DNA of 64,000 bases from Alcanivorax sp. 1008 (GTDB lineage: Bacteria > Pseudomonadota > Gammaproteobacteria > Pseudomonadales > Alcanivoracaceae). Positions 27,982-36,090 of this stretch are shown here, one piece after another (position 1 is the stretch's first letter; each line of letters opens with the position of its first letter). The translations under genes and the position numbers were made by a program. The stretch is taken from contig NZ_JAFMPS010000001.1 in the NCBI RefSeq assembly GCF_020667895.1, positions 186,001 through 250,000 of the forward strand, read 5' to 3'. The notes beneath the pieces were generated by a model. The model was not told the origin of the DNA. It searched no databases and saw nothing but the letters and a program-made list of their open reading frames with translations.

Positions 27982-27988
27982 CACTTTA

Positions 27989-28028
27989 TAATGCGCATTA
28001 CGCATTAAAAGTAAACAAATAATGCATT
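27989..28028. promoter_or_regulatory. Candidate LysR (SdsB) operator
   Basis: TAATGCG-CATTA-CGCATTA (27989-28007) is a perfect 7-bp inverted repeat that also contains the palindrome AATGCGCATT. A further half-like AATAATGCATT follows at 28018-28028. It sits just upstream of the regulator start and 60-100 bases before the sulfatase, as expected for a LysR site. Confidence 0.6.
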
Positions 28029-28085
28029 GGATGACTGGGTGGCAATGGGTACAGACTGTGCAGAGACATTATTGGAGACACTGTC

Positions 28086-29891
28086 ATGACACGCTCACTG
28101 CTCATCACCTTGATGGCTGCTACTGCCCTGTCCGGCTGCGATCAGGCACCGCCGCCGATATCTCAGGAATACCAGCTGCACCCGGAGCTGGCGGAACATA
28201 CACGTCATTTTGATAAGCAGGTATATCAGATCGGCGAGCGAATCTATTCCGCGGTTGGCTGGAACCTTGCCAACACCATCATGATCGAGGGCGACGATGG
28301 TCTGATCATTATTGATGTGGGCGAGTCCACACCCCAGTCTGAGCAGGTCATGGCAGAGTTCCGGCGTATTACCGATAAGCCGGTGAAGGCGATTATCTAC
28401 ACCCACCACCACCCGGACCATATTAACGGCACCGCTGCTTTTGTCTCTGCGGAGCAGGTCGAGCGTGGCGAAGTTGAGATCATTGCCCACGAAAGTCTGG
28501 TGGAGCATGTGGTGATGCAGGGCGCTACGGTTGGGCCGATCCTGTCGCTACGTTCTGGCTATTCGTTCGGCGTCGCTTTGGCAATCGAGAGCCCGGATGA
28601 AATGGTGGGCATGAATGGCGGTATTGGTCCAACGCCGGTAGTGGATCTGGAAAATGATCCCGGTTCTACCTTTATTCCGCCAACCCGCACTTTCTCTGAC
28701 GAGGTTGAGCTACGCATCGCTGGCGTGCTGATGCAGATGGTGCATGTGCCCTCAGAGGCGGAGGATGAAATTGCCATCTGGCTGCCGGAGGAGAACATCC
28801 TGTTGTCTGCGGAGGTCATCCAGGGGCCGACTCTACCGAACATACATACCCTGCGCGGAACAAAGTTCCGTGATCCGGTGCAGTGGGTGAAGGCATTGGA
28901 CACTTTGCGCAGTTTCCGTGCAGAGGCGATGGTGCCTGCCCATGGCCAGCCTGTCATCGGCGCAGAAAAAGTTGAAGAAGTATTGCGCATGACCCGCGAT
29001 GGCATTGCCTATATCCATGATCAGACCATTCGCTATATGAACAAGGGCTACACCCCCGACGAGCTGGTCGAATTGGTGAAGTTCCCTCCCCATCTGCGTG
29101 ATTACGGTCCCTACCTGCGTGAGTACTACGGCACGGTGAAGCATGCTGTGCGGCAGATATACAATGGCTATCTGGGTTGGTTCGATGGTGATCCAACCAC
29201 GCTTGACCCCACTCCGCCACTGGAAAAAGCGCAACGCATGGTGGCCATGATGGGCGGCCGGGATCAAGTGATGCAGGCTGCCAATGACGCATTTTCTGCG
29301 GGCGATTACCAGTGGGCTGCGGAGCTGCTGACACCTGTGGTGCGGATTAATCACGATGATATGGAAGCGCGGCGGATCAAGGCCGCAGCCCTGCGTAAGC
29401 TTGGTTATGCCAGCATGAATATCAACTGGCGCAACTGGTATCTGACTTCGGCCATGGAGCTTGAAGGCGAGCTGGACGTGGCTGCGTTGGCAGAAGGTAT
29501 GAAACGACCATTTATGTCGATCACCATGATGCAGAACTTCCCGCCGATGGTATGGCTGAACGGCATGGCGCTGCATCTGGATGCTGATAAGGCAGAAGAT
29601 ACCGAGTTGGTGGTGGCTTTTGAATTTACCGATATCAATGCCTATCACGCGGTGGAGGTGCGCCGTGGTGTCGCTCAGGTGCATGAAAATGTGGCGGAGG
29701 AGCTGCCCGTGAGTGCCACCTTGAGTATGGAAAAAGCATTCCTGGATCGTGTCCTGGCCGGAGAGGCTGGTCTGTTACGTGGCATCGCCAGTGGTGATGT
29801 GCAGCTCAAGGGTAGCAAACTGGATGTGGTCAAGTTTCTGTCCTTGCTGGATCCTCAGGACATCGGTGATCAGGGGCTGACGGTTCGATAG
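28086..29891 (+). CDS. sdsA: Secreted alkylsulfatase, SdsA/YjcS family lipoprotein
   Basis: Metallo-beta-lactamase-fold hydrolase of 601 residues releasing sulfate from primary or secondary alkyl sulfates such as SDS. It has a signal with lipobox LSGC (about residue 18), the zinc motif THHHPDHINGT (about 108), further ligands in the E/H-rich region VHVPSEAEDE, a dimerisation domain (about 330-450) and a C-terminal SCP2-like alkyl-binding domain (about 480-600). The lipobox implies membrane anchoring rather than free secretion. The gene is divergent from its probable LysR activator. Confidence 0.9.
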   Translation: MTRSLLITLMAATALSGCDQAPPPISQEYQLHPELAEHTRHFDKQVYQIGERIYSAVGWNLANTIMIEGDDGLIIIDVGESTPQSEQVMAEFRRITDKPVKAIIYTHHHPDHINGTAAFVSAEQVERGEVEIIAHESLVEHVVMQGATVGPILSLRSGYSFGVALAIESPDEMVGMNGGIGPTPVVDLENDPGSTFIPPTRTFSDEVELRIAGVLMQMVHVPSEAEDEIAIWLPEENILLSAEVIQGPTLPNIHTLRGTKFRDPVQWVKALDTLRSFRAEAMVPAHGQPVIGAEKVEEVLRMTRDGIAYIHDQTIRYMNKGYTPDELVELVKFPPHLRDYGPYLREYYGTVKHAVRQIYNGYLGWFDGDPTTLDPTPPLEKAQRMVAMMGGRDQVMQAANDAFSAGDYQWAAELLTPVVRINHDDMEARRIKAAALRKLGYASMNINWRNWYLTSAMELEGELDVAALAEGMKRPFMSITMMQNFPPMVWLNGMALHLDADKAEDTELVVAFEFTDINAYHAVEVRRGVAQVHENVAEELPVSATLSMEKAFLDRVLAGEAGLLRGIASGDVQLKGSKLDVVKFLSLLDPQDIGDQGLTVR

Positions 29892-29909
29892 TCAGTAGTC
29901 TGCAAGTCG

Positions 29910-30353
29910 TCACCAACGTCGCTGCATTTCCAGAAAAGTGGCAGAGGCAGACCAGGTGATCATCATAAAGCCAGTCAGGGAAGTGATTGAAGCAATCAGC
30001 CTGACTGGTCCCTGAGGGGTGACATCTCCATAACCAAGGGTGGAGTAGCTAATGGCTGCAAAGTAAATGCATTCCATCAGTGATTGGTCTTGGGCACCCA
30101 TGAGGAACCCGGCTTCCGGGAACTGCAGTAAAGCAAATATGCCGACACCAAAAATGGCCATACCAACAAGGTGGGAGGCAAGCAGGCCGAACACCAACGT
30201 CAGAATATGCCGTCTTCCGTAGTTACTGAATAAGCGGCCCCGCTTGATCAGTGCAATTAGCGTTTCGTAATGGGCCAGCACGGTGGCGATAGTGCATAGC
30301 GCAGTGATCAGAATGGCGTGGAAGTGAATATCGCTCAAATAGAGTGATGTCAT
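29910..30353 (-). CDS. Two-pore-helix type K+ channel subunit
   Basis: 147-residue membrane protein with about four hydrophobic segments and an ion-channel pore loop whose filter reads STLGYGDVTP, the potassium-selective TxGYGD signature. No cytosolic RCK domain is present. Its ATG overlaps the stop of the upstream Kef-like gene by 4 bases (ATGA), so the two are coupled. It may provide a passive K+ path beside the antiporter. Confidence 0.82.
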   Translation of the reverse strand: MTSLYLSDIHFHAILITALCTIATVLAHYETLIALIKRGRLFSNYGRRHILTLVFGLLASHLVGMAIFGVGIFALLQFPEAGFLMGAQDQSLMECIYFAAISYSTLGYGDVTPQGPVRLIASITSLTGFMMITWSASATFLEMQRRW

Positions 30354-31921
30354 GTTGCGCTGCCCGAGTTCTGAACATTGGATTCGATTTGGTAACGTAC
30401 CCGCTCGGCCAAACCAACGCCAGCTTCGCTGAAAGTCAGGTAGGCATGATCAGCACCGGCATGACGAATAGCCTCTGCTTCATCGGGAAACATGGTATGG
30501 GCAACGATCAAGCCCTTGAAGCCACATTCGCGTAATTTACGTGCGGCAATCACCTTGGCTTCGATATCGCTCATTGCCAAAATGACCGCTTCCACCTGCG
30601 GCATGCTCAGTCGCTCCCAGAATACCGGGTCTTCCGCATCGGCAAAGAAAACATCTCTGCCGTTATCTTCATGTGTTTGCATTTTTGAAGGGTCTGAATC
30701 GAGCCCCATAAGCCGTGGCTCCAGTTCCTTGATGTGGTCATAGGCGGCGCTACCGGTGCGCCCCATACCCATAATCAGCACTCTGGTATTGGGCAGTGAG
30801 ATTGGCTGTTCGTCGGGGTGATGCAGGTTGCGTTCAAAGGGTGAAAGTCGATCTGCCAGAGACTCATACAGTGGGTGGGCAATACGATTTAAGGGCGCCG
30901 ACACCATAAATGACAGAGCTACTGTCAGGGCCAGAGGAACCATCCATTCAGGTAATACGACACTGGCAACAATGAGGCCAAATTCGCTGTAGTTGGTCAG
31001 GGTGAGGCTGCTCAGAAAGGCGCTGCGCGAACGCAGCCGGAAGAACAGCAGCAGGAAAAAGAACAATATGCCTTTCAATGGCAGCACCAGAGCAAAGGCC
31101 AGTGCCATGATCATGGCCTTGCCATCGGGCAGGCCACCCATGCCAATTTGCAGGAAAAAGCCAACTAGAAAAACTTCCTTGATTCCCCACAGAGAGTCTG
31201 ACAGTTCTTTGGCCCGAGGGTGATTTGCCAGTAGTGCGCCAAATAGCAGGGCGCCAAGCTCAGAACTCAGGCCCACTGACTCAAAGCCATAGCCGCCGGC
31301 TGCCAGCGCAAGCAACAGACCGAACAGCAGCATCAGTTCCTCGTGGCCGCTGGAGTCCAGCAGGCGGTATAGCAGTGGCCGTAGAAGAGGGATTAGAAAT
31401 ACCAACAGTGCCCAGGCAGAGGGAGTTGCCCCTCCGGCGATACTCATAACCAGCAGGGCGATCAGGTCCTGAACAATAAGGATGCCAATGGCTACGCGGC
31501 CGTGAAACGCGCGTAGTTCTCGCTTTGCTTCCAACACCTTGGCGGCTAGTACCGTGCTTGAGAAAGATAGTGCGATACCCAGCAGTATGCTGGTGCGCAG
31601 GTCCAGATCTGCCAGCAGCCAAAGTGCCGGGGTGAATATGGCGGTGGTGATAGTGAAGTGGAGCAGGCCGCCGCCAATAACTTCGGCACTAATCAGACTT
31701 TTCAGCTTTAACTTCAGGCCGACGGTAAACAGCAGTAGCAATACGCCGAGGTGAGCAATGTGCTGAAGAATCTTGCCGTTTTCCAGCGGCACATCAATAA
31801 ATTGTCCGGCTGCGGCGAGTGCAAACCCAGCCGCTAAATAGCCAACCAGCGGTGGCAGGCCAACTGCTCGCACCAACATGCCCATAGTAAAGGCGAAAGT
31901 CAGCCAGACGGCCTCAATCAT
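30350..31921 (-). CDS. Kef-type K+/H+ antiporter with RCK (TrkA-N) domain, YbaL/KefB-like
   Basis: 523-residue inner-membrane cation:proton antiporter. The first 370 residues hold about 12 membrane segments of the CPA2 Na_H_Exchanger family (ALSFSSTVLAAKVLE, the conserved unwound helix region). The C-terminal domain has a TrkA-N nucleotide-binding motif (VLIMGMGRTGSAAYDHI). It may take part in K+ efflux during electrophile or pH stress. AGGAG lies 9 bases before the ATG. The downstream ion channel is translationally coupled. Confidence 0.88.
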   Translation of the reverse strand: MIEAVWLTFAFTMGMLVRAVGLPPLVGYLAAGFALAAAGQFIDVPLENGKILQHIAHLGVLLLLFTVGLKLKLKSLISAEVIGGGLLHFTITTAIFTPALWLLADLDLRTSILLGIALSFSSTVLAAKVLEAKRELRAFHGRVAIGILIVQDLIALLVMSIAGGATPSAWALLVFLIPLLRPLLYRLLDSSGHEELMLLFGLLLALAAGGYGFESVGLSSELGALLFGALLANHPRAKELSDSLWGIKEVFLVGFFLQIGMGGLPDGKAMIMALAFALVLPLKGILFFFLLLFFRLRSRSAFLSSLTLTNYSEFGLIVASVVLPEWMVPLALTVALSFMVSAPLNRIAHPLYESLADRLSPFERNLHHPDEQPISLPNTRVLIMGMGRTGSAAYDHIKELEPRLMGLDSDPSKMQTHEDNGRDVFFADAEDPVFWERLSMPQVEAVILAMSDIEAKVIAARKLRECGFKGLIVAHTMFPDEAEAIRHAGADHAYLTFSEAGVGLAERVRYQIESNVQNSGSAT

Positions 31922-32130
31922 TGTGTACAGCTCCTGACAGTTTCTGATCTCTATCTTGCCGAAAAGGGGTGCATAATGCCTTTTGCACAGATTAAGACTC
32001 TAGCAAGATACGTAACGAAGCGCATGATCTGACTTGGCACGGGCATTTTTCTGTCTGCACCGATGTGTATGTCATTGGGTAATCGCCGAATATTCTGGTT
32101 AAACTGTCGCCCCGCTGCGGAGAGATTATC

Positions 32131-32973
32131 ATGGTTGCCGTTGGACGAATGAATCGCTTGCAGGTTATCAGGCGCAGTGACTTTGGTCTGTTCCTTGCTG
32201 GTGATGACGACAGCTCTATTCTGCTGCCATCCCGCTATATCCCCAATGATCAGCCCTGTGCGCCAGGTGATTCGCTTGATGTGTTCGTCTACTTCGATAG
32301 CGAAGACCGTCTGGTGGCAACCACTGAAACTCCCAAAGTGCAGGTTGGCGAGTTTGCCAGTCTGAAGGTGGTGGATATCAATTCGGTTGGCCTGTTTTTG
32401 GATTGGGGCCTACCCAAGGACCTGTTGTTGCCTCACTCGGAGGAGCAGCGTCCGCTTCAGGTGGGGGACTACTGTGTCGTCTATGTATTCCTCGACAAGC
32501 GCAAAGGTCGGATTACCGCCACCGCTCGGCTGGACCGCCATCTGGATCAGGAGCCTGCACGCTACCGGGTCGGCCAGCAGGTGGATTTGCTGCTGGTTAG
32601 CGCCACAGAGATGGGTTTCAAGGCGATTATCAACAATCGTCACTGGGGGCTGATCCACAAGAATGAGCTGTTCAAGTTTGTTCGTAGTGGCATGCGCGAG
32701 CCCGGTTTTATTAAGGAGTTGCGGGTCGATGGCAAGATCAGCTTGAGCTTGCAGGCGGTTGGTGAGCAGGCAGCGAGCAGTCTGGCCGATCAGATTCTGG
32801 CTAAATTGCGTGAGCATGACGGGGTGCTACACCTTAACGACAAAAGCCCGCCGGAGAAAATCAGTGCCATGTTTGGTGTTAGCAAGGGCAATTTCAAGAA
32901 GGCCATAGGTGGCTTATACAAGCAGGGCAGAATTGTTATTCAAGATGATCGTATTGAGCTGGTTGGCAGCTGA
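32131..32973 (+). CDS. cvfB: S1-like RNA-binding protein, CvfB/YitL family
   Basis: 280-residue cytosolic protein with three tandem S1-type OB folds and a C-terminal winged helix, as in CvfB. The pattern of GLFL, LLPSRYIP and GRITATARLD blocks and the C-terminal SPPEKISAMFGVSKGNFK segment are characteristic. CvfB influences virulence-factor and RNA expression in Gram-positive bacteria; its role in gammaproteobacteria is not established. Start has GAGAG 7 bases upstream. It is followed by its own terminator. Confidence 0.88.
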   Translation: MVAVGRMNRLQVIRRSDFGLFLAGDDDSSILLPSRYIPNDQPCAPGDSLDVFVYFDSEDRLVATTETPKVQVGEFASLKVVDINSVGLFLDWGLPKDLLLPHSEEQRPLQVGDYCVVYVFLDKRKGRITATARLDRHLDQEPARYRVGQQVDLLLVSATEMGFKAIINNRHWGLIHKNELFKFVRSGMREPGFIKELRVDGKISLSLQAVGEQAASSLADQILAKLREHDGVLHLNDKSPPEKISAMFGVSKGNFKKAIGGLYKQGRIVIQDDRIELVGS

Positions 32974-32992
32974 CCGATCAGGGTCTGCTAAC

Positions 32993-33021
32993 AAAAACGG
33001 GCGCCGAGGCGCCCGTTTTTT
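32993..33021. terminator. Bidirectional terminator between cvfB and fabG4-like gene
   Basis: The perfect stem ACGGGCGCC / GGCGCCCGT with loop GA is flanked by an A-run and a T-run, serving both converging genes. Confidence 0.9.
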
Positions 33022-33036
33022 ATGCCCTAATGATGA

Positions 33037-34455
33037 TCAGGCGCCGATCAGACTCTGGCCACAAACCCGAACGATATTGCCGGTCATGCCCTGCGAGGCG
33101 GGGCTGGCGAAGAAGGAAATCGTCTCTGCCACATCCACCGGCTGACCGCCCTGGCTCATGGAGTTCATGCGACGACCTGCTTCGCGGATGGCAAAGGGAA
33201 TCGCTGCGGTCATTTGGGTTTCGATAAAGCCTGGTGCTACTGCGTTAATGGTGATATTGCGGCCCAGCAGATCCGCAGCCATGCCCTGCACCATACCAAT
33301 CACCGCTGCCTTGGAGGTGGCATAGTTGGTCTGGCCCATGTTGCCGGCGATGCCGGAAATGGAGCTGACGCAAACGATGCGGCCGCCGTCTTTCAGACTA
33401 CCATCCTTGAGCAACTGGGCATTGATACGCTCTTCCGAGCCGATGTTGATATCAATCACCATGTCCCAGAACTTGTCCGGCATGCCAGCCATGGTCTTGT
33501 CGCGGGTGACGCCGGCGTTGTGGACTATGATATCCAGACCGCCATGCTCCATGGCAGCAGCGGAAATTTTTGTCGGTGCATCGGCGGCGGTAATGTCACC
33601 TTCCAGTGCGATGCCTCCGATCTGACTGGCTACCTTTTTGAGGTCCTCGGCCATGGGTGGAATATCAAGCACGATAACCTTGGCACCATCACGGGCCAGC
33701 ACTTCAGCGATCGAAGCGCCAATGCCGCGAGCGGCACCGGTAACCAGTGCGGTCTTGCCGGTCAGTGGTTTGTTCCAGTTAAAGCCGTCAGCGGCAAAAT
33801 CAGCGGCACCAACGCGCACTACCTGTCCAGACACATAGGCTGATTTGGGCGACAGGAAGAATTGCAGCGGCGAAGCAATCTGGGTCTCGGCGCCATCATC
33901 CACATAGATCAGGTTGGCAATTGAGGCTTTCTTGATTTCCTTGCCAAGGCTCTTGATCAGGCCTTCAAGGCCGCGCTGGGCAATGCGCTGCTCCAGCGAG
34001 CAGTTCTCTGGGATGCGACCAATAATGACAACCCGGCCGCAGCTGCCCAGCTTGCGGGTCAGCGGATGGAAAAAGTCATACAGGGCGCGCAGCTCTGCGG
34101 TGTTGCTGACGCCGGTAGCGTCAAAAACCAGACCTTTGAATCTTTGTGAGTCTTCCTTGTTGGCCGTGTAGTTGCTGACGCTGACACCGGCAGTGCCTGC
34201 CGCCTTTTGCACGTCAGCCTCGGCGGCAAGGCCGGCCAGGGTGTGCAGGTTGGCTTCCGTTGCCCCCTTCAGGGTGGCCAGTACGGTGGTGATGGCCTTG
34301 CTGCCTGGTGCGGCACCCACAATTACATCGCCCTTGATGAAGGAGGTCTGGTCTGGCGCGTAGCGGTCGAGAATTGCCGGGATTGGCAGGTTCAGCGAGC
34401 TTAAGATCTTGTTGCCCACAGAAGAATTGGCAATGGCCTGATAGACGTCGCTCAT
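33037..34455 (-). CDS. fabG4: High-molecular-weight 3-oxoacyl reductase, FabG4-like
   Basis: 472-residue SDR roughly twice the length of normal FabG. The N-terminal ~215 residues are a degenerate Rossmann-like domain; the C-terminal catalytic domain carries GAARGIGASIAEVLARDGA, NAGVTRDKT, SSISG and YATSK. This is the FabG4 architecture of mycobacteria, which reduces 3-oxoacyl-CoA with NADH. The ATG at 34455 has AGAGG 8 bases upstream. It is divergent from a FadA2-like thiolase, and the HtdX-like hydratase lies 7 kb away. Confidence 0.88.
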   Translation of the reverse strand: MSDVYQAIANSSVGNKILSSLNLPIPAILDRYAPDQTSFIKGDVIVGAAPGSKAITTVLATLKGATEANLHTLAGLAAEADVQKAAGTAGVSVSNYTANKEDSQRFKGLVFDATGVSNTAELRALYDFFHPLTRKLGSCGRVVIIGRIPENCSLEQRIAQRGLEGLIKSLGKEIKKASIANLIYVDDGAETQIASPLQFFLSPKSAYVSGQVVRVGAADFAADGFNWNKPLTGKTALVTGAARGIGASIAEVLARDGAKVIVLDIPPMAEDLKKVASQIGGIALEGDITAADAPTKISAAAMEHGGLDIIVHNAGVTRDKTMAGMPDKFWDMVIDINIGSEERINAQLLKDGSLKDGGRIVCVSSISGIAGNMGQTNYATSKAAVIGMVQGMAADLLGRNITINAVAPGFIETQMTAAIPFAIREAGRRMNSMSQGGQPVDVAETISFFASPASQGMTGNIVRVCGQSLIGA

Positions 34456-34679
34456 ATTCATGACCTCTGGCTTGAGTCGGTGTAGGAGGGTTGGGGGGTG
34501 CACTGTAGCATCCCGAGTGGCGCGTATTGAAACATTGCTGCGCTGAACGGTTATTGACCGATGGCCTTCACGCTCTCGTCTGAACAGCCAACCGGCGCCT
34601 TGGCAGATGCCGCTAGACTGCCGCCGTTTAATGTATAGTTGGCGATCAATTTTACGCCGCCCATCACAGGAGAAAAGAC

Positions 34680-35966
34680 ATGCTGGCAGGAAAAAGTGTT
34701 CGCAGGGTAGCCATCATCGGTGGTAACCGTATTCCATTTGCCCGCTCCAATACCGCGTACTTTGGCGTCTCTAATCAGGAAATGCTGACCGCCGCCATTG
34801 ACGGCCTGGTAGACCGCTTCAACCTGAAGGGCGAAGTTCTTGGGGAAGTGGCTGGTGGCGCGGTAATGAAGCATTCCCGTGATTTCAACCTGGTGCGCGA
34901 GTGCGTGCTGGGGTCAAAACTGGCGCCGGAAACCCCCGCCTATGATGTCCAGCAGGCCTGTGGTACCGGCCTGGAGGCCGCTATTCTGGTGGCAAACAAG
35001 ATCGCACTTGGCCAGATAGAGTGTGCCGTGGCCTGTGGCGTGGACACCACGTCGGATGCACCAATCGGTGTCAATGAAGAGAAGCGCAAGATTTTCATGG
35101 CCATCAATAAGGCCAAAACCAACGGTGAAAAAGCCAAGCTTGCGGTGAAGCTGCTGAACCCGAAGTGGTTTATGCCTGATGTGCCGAAAAATGGTGAGCC
35201 GCGTACTGGCCTATCCATGGGTGAGCATCAGGCCATTACTGCGGCCGAGTGGGGCATTCCCCGCGCAGAGCAGGACAAGCTGGCCTGGCAGTCGCACCAG
35301 AATCTGGCCAAGTCCTATGCAGAGGGCTGGCAGGATGATCTGATCACGCCATTCAAGGGACTGGATCGCGACAACAACATGCGCGGTGATTCCACTCTGG
35401 AAAAGCTGGCTACTCTGAAGCCGGTATTTGGCGGCGAAGGTGGCACCATGACCGCCGCCAACTCCACTCCGCTGACCGACGGGGCTTCTGCAGTGCTGCT
35501 GGCTTCGGAAGAGTGGGCCAAGGAAAAGGGTCTGCCGGTACTGGCTTACCTGACCTTCGGTGAAGCTGCCGCTGTAGACTTCCTGAAGAAAAAAGAGGGC
35601 CTGCTGCTGGCTCCTGCCTACGCTGTGCCGCGCATGCTGGATAAGGCTGGTATCACCCTGCAGGACTTTGACTACTACGAGATCCATGAAGCCTTTGCTT
35701 CGCAGGTACTGTCCACCCTGAAAGCCTGGGAAGACGAGAGCTTCTGCAAGGGGCGTCTGGGCCGTGACAAGCCGCTGGGTTCCATTGATCGCAGCAAGCT
35801 GAACGTCAAGGGCAGCTCGCTGGCAGCGGGCCATCCGTTTGCTGCTACCGGTGGCCGGATCCTCGCTAATGCCGCCAAGCTGGTCAACGAAGCCGGTAAA
35901 GGACGGGTGCTGATCTCGATTTGCGCCGCCGGCGGTCAGGGCGTGACAGCGATCGTTGAGAAGTAA
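34680..35966 (+). CDS. Acetyl-CoA C-acyltransferase (thiolase), FadI/FadA2-like
   Basis: 428-residue thiolase cleaving 3-oxoacyl-CoA with CoA, or condensing acetyl-CoA. The nucleophilic Cys is in QQACGTGLEAA (about residue 95), with HEAFASQVL, GHPFAATGGR and the second Cys in CAAGGQG near the C-terminus. Length matches FadI/FadA2-type rather than 390-residue FadA. AGGAG sits 7 bases upstream. It is divergent from the FabG4-like reductase, and both end in strong terminators. Confidence 0.92.
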   Translation: MLAGKSVRRVAIIGGNRIPFARSNTAYFGVSNQEMLTAAIDGLVDRFNLKGEVLGEVAGGAVMKHSRDFNLVRECVLGSKLAPETPAYDVQQACGTGLEAAILVANKIALGQIECAVACGVDTTSDAPIGVNEEKRKIFMAINKAKTNGEKAKLAVKLLNPKWFMPDVPKNGEPRTGLSMGEHQAITAAEWGIPRAEQDKLAWQSHQNLAKSYAEGWQDDLITPFKGLDRDNNMRGDSTLEKLATLKPVFGGEGGTMTAANSTPLTDGASAVLLASEEWAKEKGLPVLAYLTFGEAAAVDFLKKKEGLLLAPAYAVPRMLDKAGITLQDFDYYEIHEAFASQVLSTLKAWEDESFCKGRLGRDKPLGSIDRSKLNVKGSSLAAGHPFAATGGRILANAAKLVNEAGKGRVLISICAAGGQGVTAIVEK

Positions 35967-35988
35967 TCCCTTCTCACCCACAGCTATT

Positions 35989-36018
35989 AAAAGGCCGGGC
36001 TTTGCCCGGCCTTTTAAT
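35989..36018 (+). terminator. Terminator after the thiolase
   Basis: The perfect stem AAAAGGCCGGGC / GCCCGGCCTTTT with loop TTT is followed by AATTT. Confidence 0.85.
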
Positions 36019-36090
36019 TTCAGGGGAAAAGATCACGCGATTTCGACCTGATTGCGGCATAATTCGCCTCCCTGAATAAGCCTGAAGAAG

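Noticed and set aside
34551-34874. Minus-strand open frame over the thiolase promoter and 5' end
   Set aside because: Overlaps the conserved thiolase start in antisense and has no domain features.
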